Shown here piece after piece: positions 34,001 through 47,500 of a DNA stretch of 64,000 nucleotides. The stretch comes from Ignelater luminosus (Eukaryota > Arthropoda > Insecta > Coleoptera > Elateridae): positions 89,203 through 153,202 of the forward strand of contig VTPC01090433.1 in assembly GCA_011009095.1 (NCBI GenBank), read 5' to 3'. The notes under the pieces are model-generated. The model did no database searches. It was not told the origin of the DNA and worked only from the letters and a program-made list of their open reading frames with translations. Every line of letters starts with the position of its first letter. The stretch's first letter is position 1. A program made the position numbers and the translations under genes.

Positions 34001-37000
34001 GTATTTCTCGTGGTGAAGCTGCTTCTTGGCTCCAAGCCTACCGGATTTGACAGTTTCAGATTTTCTTTTGTAATATCATTAAAATTTGCAAAAATTCTTT
34101 GTAGAAATCCGATCGATTTATGATACAAAGTTGCTAAAAAGTTTGGAAATGCAATTATATTGCCAAAACAGTTTAAGACATACAGGTTTTATATCGTCTT
34201 TATTTCTCTGATGAAGCCCCAGATCAATACTACTTTCGGTTTCGGACAAGCCTAGATCGCCACTAGACTTTTTGGACTTTATTAATTTTTGACTTTTTTA
34301 GAAGCTGCTCATGAGTAGATAATGTGTTTATTGAGACGGATAAAGATTGAGATAAGAATTGTAGAAGTAAAATTCTTTAATCTGTTTGGAATTATACTAG
34401 AGTTTATTTCTTTTACATATTTTAATACTGCCAGCAGATTTATGACGTAACTGATATATTTTAAAGGGCACTCCAGAAAGTTTTAAGGGATTTTCTTTAC
34501 CTATAGTAAATGCATTGCAGAAATGCAGAAAAAACTCATACATATACGGGATGGTGCATTTGGTTTCGCACCATATGAAAATTGGTTGGGTTGTAATAAA
34601 CTTTCATTTTAACAAAAGAGAATGTGTAAATTAATTAATAAAATAAGATGCTATAATGCTCATAGCGTGGGCCTAAATGTGAAGAGAATTTTATGATCAC
34701 TTAGGTTATTTTATGGCAATCAACGAAAAATTGTACGAACATTTAACTTAGTGTTTAAAAGAGTAATATAAACAAATTAACAAGTCTTTCCTAGAACACC
34801 GTTGGGAGCAGGAATCTAAATCATTGGCGTTAGGAAAATTAAATAAAGATTGCTCATTATTCAATCGTTAGTTGATCACCATCTTAAATTTTGAGATAGT
34901 CAATTCGAAGATCCTTATCAAATGCGCCTACCAAAAATTATGCAAAATGGTGTGTTGGTGAAAAGCAGAAATCTTACTCAGTTCAGATTTCAACACTATT
35001 GTAAGTAGATCATATGTCAAACCCGTTGCTATCTTCTACTCTCTACTCTACTGTCAACGGTTATATCTGAGAAAGTTTTTTATGATACAGACACAAAGAT
35101 ATCTGTTATCCAATAGACATAATCTATATGGACTTATTGAAAATATATAGATTTCATCAATAATATACTTAACCAAAATAGCAGAACCTGCAGTTTGCAT
35201 GGAAGAAAGAGTTGCTTTCTGCAAAAGAATGGGGTTTTCACATTGTTGCTTTACTAAAAGAACACTTCACAATTGGAAAACGCATGTGCCTCTTTATTTT
35301 CTGTATATACTGATTTGACGTCAACTAACAACCATTTGTTCGTGCAGCTAAGAAAATTCCAAGAAGAAAGAGATTCCACAGTGACGACAAAGACATTCAC
35401 GCTGTGCAGGCTGAACTATTGTATAGTCATAGTTTTCCCCGCTGAAGTAAGGCAAGCAGGTGTAGCTATCATAGTTGAAATACATAGCTGGGCCCTATAT
35501 GTATTCATCTACACAGTATCAAAGCTTTGTTGTTTTCACGTATTGATTTGGTGACTAAGACTCAAAGAAATTCCCATGAAGGTAACCAAGAATTTGAATC
35601 AGTAAAAAGAATTTGGTGCGTACAATAGCAACTAATTCAAAGCATAATTTTACAACTATCAGACAGAAGACTTGACAAAGGGTGTTCAGGTCAAGGAAAG
35701 AATTCTGACAGCAAGATGATTTTAAAAATGTATTTTGTAATTTATTTAAATTTTACCTGTTTTTAGCAACGTCTGCTAAGAAATAAAAAATAGTATTGAT
35801 GCTTCCTTGAAAGATTACCACCTACTGAAGTATGAAAACATTAATTAAAAATAATGTTTGTTGATTTATTAATTATAATACGTCAAGGTTTTTAAGTATT
35901 GCTGCATTTACTTTGGGAAATTGTTAAAATATGCAAAAATTTTACTAAAACTCACCTTGAAATAGTAAATAATTGGTACGTGCTCTAAATAAATGTTAAT
36001 AATAATTACATCCTGTAACTGATCAAAATATGATTTCCTTTCTGAATAACCTTATATGTAATGAAAAATTGGTGAAATTAAATACTTTAATGATGATGAG
36101 CAAGCTGATATAAAAAATTTTGTTTATTTATAAAAATGTAAACAACGATAGCATAAACCCCAAATGTTGATGGCGTCATTAAAAAGGTTCAGTTTTGTAT
36201 AATTCTATAAGATCTTTTAGAATTTCAAAGAATTGCAAAAAGGTTGAGTAGTGTGGTAACAATACAACTAATCAAGAAGTTTTTTGAGTCTTTTCTAAAC
36301 AAGATCAAATTCTCTCTTGAAGATTTTGGTTCAGAGTTCACATTCGAGTAGGTATGAGTAACCAATCCCAATTCTTAAACAATCATTAACAAATAATAAC
36401 AATAGTTTTAATCGTATACATCTGAAATGTCAATTATCTACAGTAGTATACAGTCGTATAATATGACTTTGCTACATTTTTATTGCCCAACTGCTTGTAA
36501 GATCAGCCGGGTAGGTACGTTCCTAATATTTTTCCTGAGATTTCGATCAAAATCGGAGATAGAAAATTTTAATTAAAGAGAAAACTTGGAATTTTTCAAT
36601 GTTATAAACTACTTTCGATTTCTTATTTTATACAAAATCTAGATAAAAACGTTAATCTTTAAGAGAACAATTTAATAACAAGTCTGTCAACGTTTCTATT
36701 ATAAAGTTATGTATCTCATTAATACAAAAATTGCTACACTTTATTGTAATTACGATTTAATAACATATTAGATGCTTCAATTTTTTATAAAAAAACTTTC
36801 ATTATGTTTAATGAAAAAAATTGTTTCATTAATTTTAATCTATGATTAGAAATGAGTACTAGCTAGCTGCTATCATTGATATTATGTTTTGCTTTCTGAC
36901 TAAATATTTCTCGCCGATTTCAATTGCCGGCAGCACAAAACTATTCTATCCATACAGTACATACCCATTTCAATAACAGATAAGATCAATATTGCTGTAA

Positions 37001-40000
37001 GGGCGTAAAGTGTCTTATATAATAGAGAACAAATTACAAGTTGCAAGCTGTTTTTCATAAACTGACCAGTAGAGACTTTCAGTCCTGCTCACAATTAGTA
37101 CTTTGCTACAGCTGTATTGAAAACTGTTATTGTAACCAAAAATCAAAAATATGTTGATGTTAATTAATTAACTCAAAAGTAGCGTTGATCTCATTCTCAC
37201 TTTCATCAACATTGTTCTAAAGAAAAGATATTTTATTTATTTTTGATAACTTCTTTATATTGATTTTCGCTATTGTACAAACTGTTAATTAATGTTGTCA
37301 GTCAGAATGATAATTTATAAATCCTTTTGGAAATTGTTTCTTGTGTTACCTATGTTAGGGTGTTTCAAAAATGCATATACATTGTCTAATAACAAAACGT
37401 TTAATATGTGTTTCTCCAAAAACGTGTTGTTCTCGAATACGGGGTGTTTCTACTTTAAGTTTCTTACAACGCGTCATTATCAAATCGTTCATTTTTTAGT
37501 GTGTTCTCAAAATGACTTAAAGAATAAAAAAAAAAGTTTATTTGTCTAATTGCAAAGAATCTTACTTTTTAAATTTCCAACCTTAATCAGTAGCGAGAAC
37601 TTGTCTTTTAAATAATAACGCTATATACAGGTGTATGTCTCTTAAAATATCTATAATATTCCAAATAGGAACTTACCTTATCTTATTGCTATTGGAGGTC
37701 AAGAAATAAATATCCCTTGCAAGAAGGATTATTTGCATTCGGAAAGACATCAAATAAGAAGGCTGTCATTCTAGCTCAAAATAGGTTAAGAACTCATACC
37801 TTCATATTTGATATTTATGTGTTGAGTTTGGCCAAAAACCTGTAATCAAGAAATCTCCAAAAGGTAAGATCTAATAGCAACGACAATTTTCCGTATAACA
37901 AATTTATTTACTACACCAATAAATAATTGTTTCATTTGAATTCTGGTAATTCAATGTTAAAGGTGTTAGTTAACTAATCCGCATAGAAGCGTTTTTGTAT
38001 ATTTGCAACAAGCCCTCATAAAGGAAGATATTTACATAAAGCTTTATAGGGATATAAGAGACGCCCTGTATAAACACCTGAAAACATATGGAAGTTTAAG
38101 AAGTTTTAGAACATTATCTTAATCAATTTAGCATTTCATAAAGAAATACCGAAGAAAATCTTTGAAGAATTTACGCTGTACATAATTTGAGAAAAGTGAG
38201 GTTAAGAATATCCAGTTTTTGCCAAAAACAACAGAAATGAGGGAAGATTCTAAAGCTAACAAGATTATTATTTGTTTTGGCGTCATATCCACTTATCTCC
38301 CAAAATCTTTACCACTGATAGAGTGGAGAACTACAAAAGTTTGTAAAATAGTCTATATCTCAAGTCATCTGTAACATACAAAAACATAAAGTGCCTTAAC
38401 ATTCACCATTTTGGAAATTTTTCTGGGATAATCTTATGGAGAATACATCAGAACGCGCCGTTGCCTCGACTGTTTTGCATTTCCTGTAGGGTGATTTTGG
38501 TGTCATTTGATTCACAAAAACTTCTTTTTTACTGTAAGCGTTTTGGGTTGAGCTTTTTTTCGCAAATGATTAGACATTATAAAATTTTGTCAAAAATCTC
38601 CACTTGTATCACTATTTTTCGGTCACTATATGCAATTTGTCACAAATATTTTTATATAAGGTAGATAGATCTCGGCTAGACGAATTAAGCAATACCTCAA
38701 AGTCCTTGCTTCATTCTGATGAGTGAGAGGCGGGTCAATATCACTTACAATAGGGACCGCTCTTCTCCCTCACTGGATTGTTCCATGACCCTAAAATTAT
38801 CACTAGAATACGCTTCCATCTTTCAGCAATTCAAATCAGTCACAAACTTTTTGCTATGTTGTTTAGTTTTTGAGTTATTAACATAAGTCTGATATACACC
38901 TTTTTTGGAACAAGACCTTCGCATTAGACAGAAACAAAAGACTTATTCTACGTCAAACCGACAAATTTCTCATTCTCCAGTGACGCAGGATACTTTTTTC
39001 ACTCCCAGGCTCTCTGCTTCTTCTTGTGTCTTTTGTCATTTTAATAGGTACTACACGTTTCGTAAGAGGTGACACGTATTTTCGAAATATTGAAGTGATG
39101 ATAAGCTGATCCACAGATAAACCTAGCTTTAAGTAAGCGGATAAGAATGTTGTTATTTCTAAAAAAACTTCTTTTGCTTCTGGCAGAAATTAATTTTTCT
39201 AGAGCAACCTAATAAGATTGCTTTCTTCCAGTCTACCTTTTCTAGAATCACGATCTAGTAAAAATTGCTTTGACCATGTGTGCAAACATTCTTGAAAGCA
39301 CAGAATTATGCATAGACCGCTTTTGTTTTCATTCCCTGTCTGAAAAACAAGCCTGTATACTTAGAAGGTTAGAAATGTTCGTCTAGTAATGTGACTACTA
39401 ACAACTATACGTCGTATTTTACATTTTATTTATTGAAGGTTTTCGACTTTGAATACAATGCAAAGCAGACAATCGCATCTTCTACATCCCCAAAGTAGCA
39501 AAGTACTATATCGTCATTGAGCAAGATAGAAGGTGTCCCAGAAGATATAGTCACAAATTTAAGGATTCGTTATTAATGCTTTTCTGAATCAAACATATGT
39601 TCAGTTCTCAACTGCTACAGAGTTATTGATCAATTCATATACTTATTTTTATAAAAAGTCATTTTAACTTGGAAAACAGGCAAACCAACGCAAAAAAAAC
39701 AAATGGTGTATCAGTCAAATTCAGCCCTCTTCTGAAACTCTTTTTTAAGTACTCTGTTTATAACAGGACGTTAGAAATTTTCCACATATAAGGATTCAGT
39801 AGTCACGAAACTATATGCAGTCCAGGGTTTAGTGTGGTTTGCGGGAATACGAAGACATTGGCAGTGTTTTTTTGTGTCTCGATTTTGTTTTCCCTTTTTA
39901 TGGCCCCACTGCTTTGACTGAATTTTTGCGATTAGTCCGATTGCAGACATCCTGCCGAAGTATTACGCTTCTACTCCACTACTCTTTACATAAAACTGAC

Positions 40001-41568
40001 TTGCCTCGACGTCTGTATATCACTCACACTTCAAAGCAAGGCTGAAGATGAGCGTGACTCTTAGAACGGCTTTCGTGTTCAAAGTCACAAAAACACTTCT
40101 ATTTAGAAGAATCATTTAGAAAAAGTATACCTCGATAGTTTGTCGATGTTATTCGAATGACAAACCACGATAAAGATCTGATAGACTCTAACTGGGGATT
40201 GAAGCTAGACCGCTTGATCAGCAGTTTCCTCGAGGGATTAACTGAGTTATGTCGCTCTTACCTTCTATTTGATTTTGATATTGCTGGTTACCTTAACTTT
40301 TTATTTTGCTAGAAGATCAATGCTGCTCCTTGAAGTTTGACTTTAGGAGTTACAGTATAAATTGTAGATCCTATTAATATCGTTTGAGATGGTTCATTTT
40401 AAGATATTCTACTCGTACTACGATCAGCTATTGAGAAGAAAAAGAAAGACCTAAATGCAAAAATAAAACCTGAAACAATCTTTCCCTAGCCATAAGTCAT
40501 ATAAATTTGACAAAAAATCCGATATGAACCTTAGGAACATGTATAACTATATAATCTTAAGTATTGTTACATGATTACTGCTTGAGCATTCCGATTCTTT
40601 ATGCAGATATTAAAACTAAATAGGTTTAGAACATCCTCAATATGGTTTGGTGATCTATCCCACTGTAGTTGCATATGCGAGGCCTCGTTCTAGGAAGCCA
40701 CTACTAACATCGAAATGGAAAATAGAAGGAAAAAAGAGTTCAAAAAGTTCTACAATAAGGCAATAATAATTTTCAAAAAAACGAAAAGAAATTTAGTTCT
40801 ACTACCTACTGTTATAATATTTTTATAAGGAGCAAGTCTAAAAAAGAAACCGTACATAATATTATAATCTGTTAACAAATATTAAACTTTTAATTACAAT
40901 TTGTGAAAAGAGAAAGATATATCAAGAGGCAAGTGCAACAATACGTGATTAATTTTCCTGAAATATTTAAACGCCCCTATTACAAAGGATGGAAGTGCAA
41001 GAATTAGAAACAGAGTGGGGGATTATGTATTCTAGTGCAATTTAAGAAATCAGTATACCTTAAGAAGATTTCGCGGTACACCTCATTCTGCATCAAATCG
41101 TTGTTAACGCTCCTCGAGTTCTTCTTCCGACTAATAAACTAAATAGTGGGAGTTAGATACGCGTGTATACTAGACTTCGCGGTTTTTGCAAACATTTCAG
41201 TTCTTTAAATCGAATTTGTACATTTTAAGACCTCATTCGAAAATTAAAGTGAAGTGTTTTTCTTAATCATTATTTAGTGTTCATTATTAATTTTATAATA
41301 ATAATCGAGTTTTATAATGTTGCAATAAATTCAATTTAAAACACTTATACCTTACATGATTATTGCAAACAGAAGTTTGTGACATTTCTTTTGACAAAAG
41401 TGCGATAACAGATCTTAATAAAGTAATTAAAGTGTAGTGTACACAGTGCACGGTAAACTTTCGAAATAAAGGATATTTGTTAAAGAGCCTTGTTTAAAGA
41501 GAGGAACTAACATTTTGAAATCTGCCAATGATTTACTACTAAGCCGGCTGTGGAATTCATTTGCAACG
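31051..41568. other. 10.5-kb AT-rich interval, no defensible gene
   Basis: I read this on both strands and found no exon with convincing splice sites, no RNA gene and no transposase motif. Isolated MITE-like phrases occur (TTAGGGTGTTTCA near 37355, GGGGTGTTTC near 37441, CGCCCTGTATA near 38063) but do not pair convincingly. Patches of more balanced composition near 38440-38480 and 39840-40060 contain open frames of under 70 codons with no recognised product. It is probably old repeat matter and intergenic or intronic DNA. Confidence 0.35.
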
Positions 41569-44500
41569 ATGGATGCTTCTATGAGGTATCTTTTTCACTT
41601 TTACTGAATTAATTTTTTTAATTATTGGCATTTCTGTATAGAAAGTAAAACCATTTTAAATCTTACGCGTATAAGGTTTTTAGAATGTGAGAACATATTG
41701 TATTCAGAAAGCTAACAAAAATAATTTTGTTCTTCGTCATTATTTAAGAGGAATTATTAAAAGGTTTTGTTTAAGTACACGAAATCAAAGATTAGATTAA
41801 CAGCACGGTATCTTTTCAAATTTTGAAATCTTTTCTTTGTAAATTTGGGAAAGATTTAGGGTTAGAAGATCATTATAAAAAAATAAGTTACTATTTTAGG
41901 AGTTGAGGCCTTAGATATCAAAACTAAATAAATTTATTAGAAATAAGACTACTTTGAAACTAATTTTGCGATCTGGGCACATAATTAATGCTAGGTAATT
42001 ACACAACAAACTTGGCTGTTTCACTTTGAGGTTAGTTTTTTTGTTTTAGATATTGATATCAAATTTGGTTTGTAACACTTTTGCAGCAACAATTCCAATT
42101 CGCACTATTACGCCATGTTTATGACTGGCAGTTTCCTTTGGTTTGTTTCTGATAAACTTTATTGTTTCTAAAATATTGTGTGTCATCAGTCTTGTTCTTA
42201 TTCCTCGCATATTTTAGGTAAATCTGTGCTTCAGCCTATTTACGCAATTTTTCTATTTGTCTTTTGAATTCATTGTCTACTGATAGACCTGGAGTCATAT
42301 GTTTCCATCATTTCTTTATTTCTCCCTTATTCAATTTTTTATTAGTTTGTCTGGATAAGCTAATGCAGAATTTAAACAACCTTTTAATAGTCGGTTAACT
42401 AAGAATATTTTATAACAATCTTGTCATGTCCGTTAGTCAAACTTTCTCGAAGATCCATATGTACTTGAATTTAAACTTGCAAAGTCGCTGTGTCTTGTAT
42501 GTAGTTTGTGAGAGTTTTAGTTGTCATAATTTGATGTTGAGTTGACTCCAAAAGTTAAGACTAACAAAATAAACAAGACGTTGAGATCTAATCCCGGATA
42601 CATGTCTGATTCGTGCTACAAAAGTCTTTGTTACTATAACAATGACAGTGCTAGAACCATTACCATTATCTATCTGTAATAAAAAATTGGGCAGTTCAAA
42701 AATGTGTTCGTAGAGTCAAGATAAGTCAAAATATTTGTATAAATCTTTGTGGAATACAAGCTTTAAGAACTCATAACATTGTAAGTTCTATTTCTCAGAA
42801 ACGTTTCTGGATTTTGAACTACAGTTCTAGATTTCTCGTTTGATTATCTCAAAAGAGTTCTTATTAAAAACTACATAACTTATCGAGATTGATCAAGAAT
42901 ACCTTCTCTAGATGTTGAGGAATATAAAACTGTAGTCTGAAATCCAAAAATGTTTACGAGAAAGCGAAATTCAAAGCGTAAAGAGATCATAACAATTTGC
43001 AAAATTATTTCAAAACTAACATATAGCTGTTTATGATTTATAAGATTAAATTCCGATCTTCCTGCGTTTTTTAGAAGCTTTAGCTTTAGCCCTAACTATA
43101 CGCGCCCATTAATTTATATCCAACCTTCTAGAGCCACCCTATATAATATTTATTTACGCTGTTGAGTTTGATAATGTGCTTGAAAACTGTTGTTTTTGAC
43201 TTCAAAAATTAGGGTTTATTTTTTAATAACTTATTTAATTAATTAACTAATTAAAAAATAAGAATTGATAGAATATTTCTGATGTACGTAGCAATTAATC
43301 AACTCTGACATTTGAAAACCTCTAAACAACAGTATCATAAAAATATAAAAGGATTAAGGATTCATACTGAATTTCGCATTGAAAGAATTCCCTCAAATTC
43401 TTTTTTAGAGAGAAGCATTCTGTGCTAAGAATAAAAGATGAATTCTGAGAAAAGAAACTTCTTTTAGTTGAAATTGTCGTTATAACCTCTAACAGAGATT
43501 TATTAATTACTATCTTACGTAGTATATTGCAACTCCCCTACTGTATAGGCACAGTATTCTAATATAAAAGAACGTCAATCTTGCATCATTGCTATTAAAC
43601 TAATAAACAATATAAAAAGTAGTAATAATATAAACCAATAAGTTTGATGATATCTATTAAACCGAACTATTTAATTCATCTTCAAACTAACAATTTAGCA
43701 ATTTAATAATTGTTGCACATGCTAATTGATTTTTAACTCGTGTAACAAAAAAAATAAAGGCCGCTAGCACAAAATAGTTTATAATAATTTCAAATGAGGA
43801 ACTAACTGCATTATTATTAGAAAAAAATCCTCCCCGGCGGGGAATCGAACCCCGGTCTCCCGCGTGACAGGCGGGGATACTGACCACTATACTACCGAGG
43901 ACTTGCATAAATGTTTCTTTTTCTAATGGTCTTGTTTTTGTACTTTAAATAATCGTTTGAAAGAGATTTTGTTAATATTCATAAAATAATAAATTAACAA
44001 TAATTTGTAAACTAATAAATGACAAAAAATTATTTTAATGCATTACACTATGATTTAGTTTGTTTCAACCAAAAATGATAATAGAACCATCCCACTAAAA
44101 TGCTAACCAATGATAGATGGCGTTATAACTAACTACTGCTTCTAATGTTAATTCAAATAGTGTATATAAGGAAAAACAAGGGCTATCGTCGGCAAGATCA
44201 TACTTCACAGGATCATTTCTGTAGTATATCTTCACGTACTCTATACTCAAATATAGAGTCGTAGCAACCATGATGAAGAGTTGTACCTTTTCATTCTGAG
44301 CGTGAGACGGATTTATGATGATTTGTAAAAATCGTCAGAAATCAACGATGATCGTTCACCCTGAGGTTGTACCAACGGGCTAGGAGTGGAAAGGATTCTG
44401 AGTGGTTGCTCTTTTAATTGAAATCAAAACATAAAATGACCAATGAAGTCATCTTGCATAGTTATACAGAGTAATTTATGTATGAGATAGAATGTGACAA

Positions 44501-47500
44501 CTTTTTTCCTAAGACACTACATTATGTATTGCATGATTGTATCTCTTTTTTGTGTTAAATTATTGGTTCATTAAAGACACAAATAATGTGACAGCAAATA
44601 TAACATTTCATTACTATAAGTGCTGCTTTAGAGTAATTGTTTATTATCACTGATAAACTACTACAATAATCAATATCATCATAAAGATTAAGATTATAAG
44701 ATGTTCCACTAGATTAGATAAGCCTAAAATATTTTTTTTCCTTTTTCATATGCAAAAAGCTGCTACTGCAATAGTTGTTTCGGTCTGAACATACATGATT
44801 AATGTATGTTCATTAATGCACCATACCTACCAACTAGTCATGTTATAGCACTGTCATCCAAGTAAATATGATGTTTGTTCCTCCTTAAAACACCTATTGA
44901 TAACAAACACAGAGATATAAATTTTTCTATTATTGAAAACCAATTTTATAACAATAATTATTTTAGTTTAAAGTAAGGTGTATTGTTTGTAAATGTTTTT
45001 TTTCTGAGTTGCATTATATTATTTTAATTAATAGATAATAATAAATTACGCAGTATAGAAGAAACCTAGACAGGTGTCACATGAATTAATCTACAATAAC
45101 AGATAAATTCACTTTGATGTAGCTGATGTCTAAACTAACACTCAATAGACGACAAGCATACCTTCTCCAAATATTAGGTATTTCAATCTTCAGATTAAGA
45201 GTAACATTAACAATAATTTAATTAAAATTTATCAAATTGATATATTTCAACTCATTTTTAATCGTTAAAGCAATTACTACAAAAAAATAAAAATGAAGGT
45301 TGCTATAATTCCTAATTTTAGTAATGCATATTGTATTTTAATATGAGAAAGATTTTCCATTGAAACAATTCAATAAAGAGAATTAGAATTTGTTTAGTTA
45401 TTGTAAATGCATGACATTACATTATAATGGTAATTTGTGGTTTCTCCTGACTAACTGTTGGTCTCGATTTTATGTAACAGTACAAAATTTTTGACTGTCT
45501 TCAAACCCAATAATTCTTTAACTGCAAATAATGTAAAAGATGGGTAAAAACAAACACATCTTTGAACCAAAATTATATATATGATGTGTAATTGTAATAA
45601 AGTTCTTGACCACCACTTTATTCCTGGTCTGGTACTTCAGATTTATTTAAAGAATAATTGGTCTTAATTAAGTTAACCTTTACACTAACCTGTAATTACG
45701 GTCTACAAACATTGTACATAAAAAGAATTATTATTTTATAGTACAGCGTGTAGCAAGCAAAGTTATATTTTGAGGAAAAAAAGTTTCAATTCCAAGAGAG
45801 CTTCCTTAAGAAGTTTTATCCATAAAACTTGAGAACATTTATCGTTTTGGTAGCTACATTTTGGCAGATATTTTGCAGTCTTGTTATGAATAAAACATCC
45901 TTAAAGTTGTAGAGGATTAATTTCCCAAAAACTTTTGAACTTTTTATTTAATAGTGGATGATAAATGTTACAGAGTTAAGTTGCTATTCTAATACAAATT
46001 AATTTAACATAAAATAGTAGACTGAGCATGCAACTGAATCACCTGGTATAAAATTGTAGAATAAAAATATTGCAATACGTTATAGAAAAATCGTTTTTAC
46101 TCTAATTGCACTTTCTTTAAGTACATTTTATTAAAAGAAAACAAAAACTGTGAAACCATTAAACATTAATGCTAATTAAGGAAATTTATAGAGATATGTG
46201 TACATTAAATGTTAATTATTCTATTAATAAATATTTATCTCATTAAATTTTGCTATCTGAAACCGAAAATTTTCTTATGATTCATTTATACAAAATTTTC
46301 ATTTAATGTATAAATTATACTAATTGGTGTTCTCTATCAGAAATATTATTAATTTTTTAAACATCAGCCTCTTTAGCTCAGTGGCAGAGCACTGGTCTTG
46401 TAAACCAGGGGTCGTGAGTTCAATCCTCACAGGAGGCAAAATTATATTTTTTTTATTTCATTATTTTATTTTTATTTTCTAGTTATCGTTATAGCTATAG
46501 CTAGTAGTTCCTTGGATTTTAGTTTTCAATTTTCTTTAGGTATTTTTTTAATAATTTTTTATGCAAATGTGCAAACTAGATTATGCAATAACAATAGCAG
46601 TAGCAGGAATCGTATTCTGTCGCGAACGCGAACATATTGTATATCATAGTTCACCGTGTTTTAACAACAATAAAGCTTTAATTTAATCTAGGAAACCGTG
46701 AAATTGGACAATTATAACGCTTTTCATACGCAGCACTAGTGCTGAAGCAGCCGCCTGCGACACTAACGGGAAACTGTTCTCTGCCGTTCATTAACATTAG
46801 AATCACCACATTTACACAAAATTTTACTTTAATCAAATCTAAAAGAAACAGAAAATAGTAAAATAATGACAGTTTAAATAATTAATTATTTTGGTGCTTT
46901 ATTTGCTGCCTTGTTAAGCATATCTGATGTAATTTTTAATTTGTACGTCATTGTCACAAGCACATACACTGTTACGCCGCATTTAAATTTAAATTGTAAA
47001 TTAGATGCTGAGCATTCTTGATATATTAATAAGATCTCAGAATTATTTACTAAATTGCTATCATTTAAACATTTTGTTATTATAGTTACGTATGTATGTA
47101 TTTTGATATTATAATAGCTATGTAGCAGTAATTAGTAAAACATATTCCTTTTATTCATATAATTGGTAATTATGATGGTATATGTTTAGAGGTTAATTAC
47201 CTTTAACCTTTGTAATTGATTGTAATGCAGGTTGCAAGTTTTAATCAGTCTATCAAACCATTACTTGATATAATCAGAAATCAAGGATTTTCGACATTGT
47301 TTCCTTTATAATCACTATTCTCTATTCAATTTCCTTTCGCCTTTCTTGTTGTCGGAGGACACGTCATATTGATTTAAACACCAATTTACAGAGCAAAATG
47401 GAAGAAGTCCTAAATTTGAACCTAGAAATGTCACGTTTGTACAGGTGAAATAGACTTTGAAGATATTTGTAAAATGTAAAGTGAATCCATTTGTTGAAAC

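Noticed and set aside
31051-41568. CRISPR array, rRNA or bacterial insert
   Set aside because: No regularly spaced identical repeats, no rRNA sequence and no bacterial-type coding density anywhere in the window.
43687-43908. 73-codon frame on the minus strand
   Set aside because: It reads through the tRNA-Asp gene; the tRNA explains the sequence.
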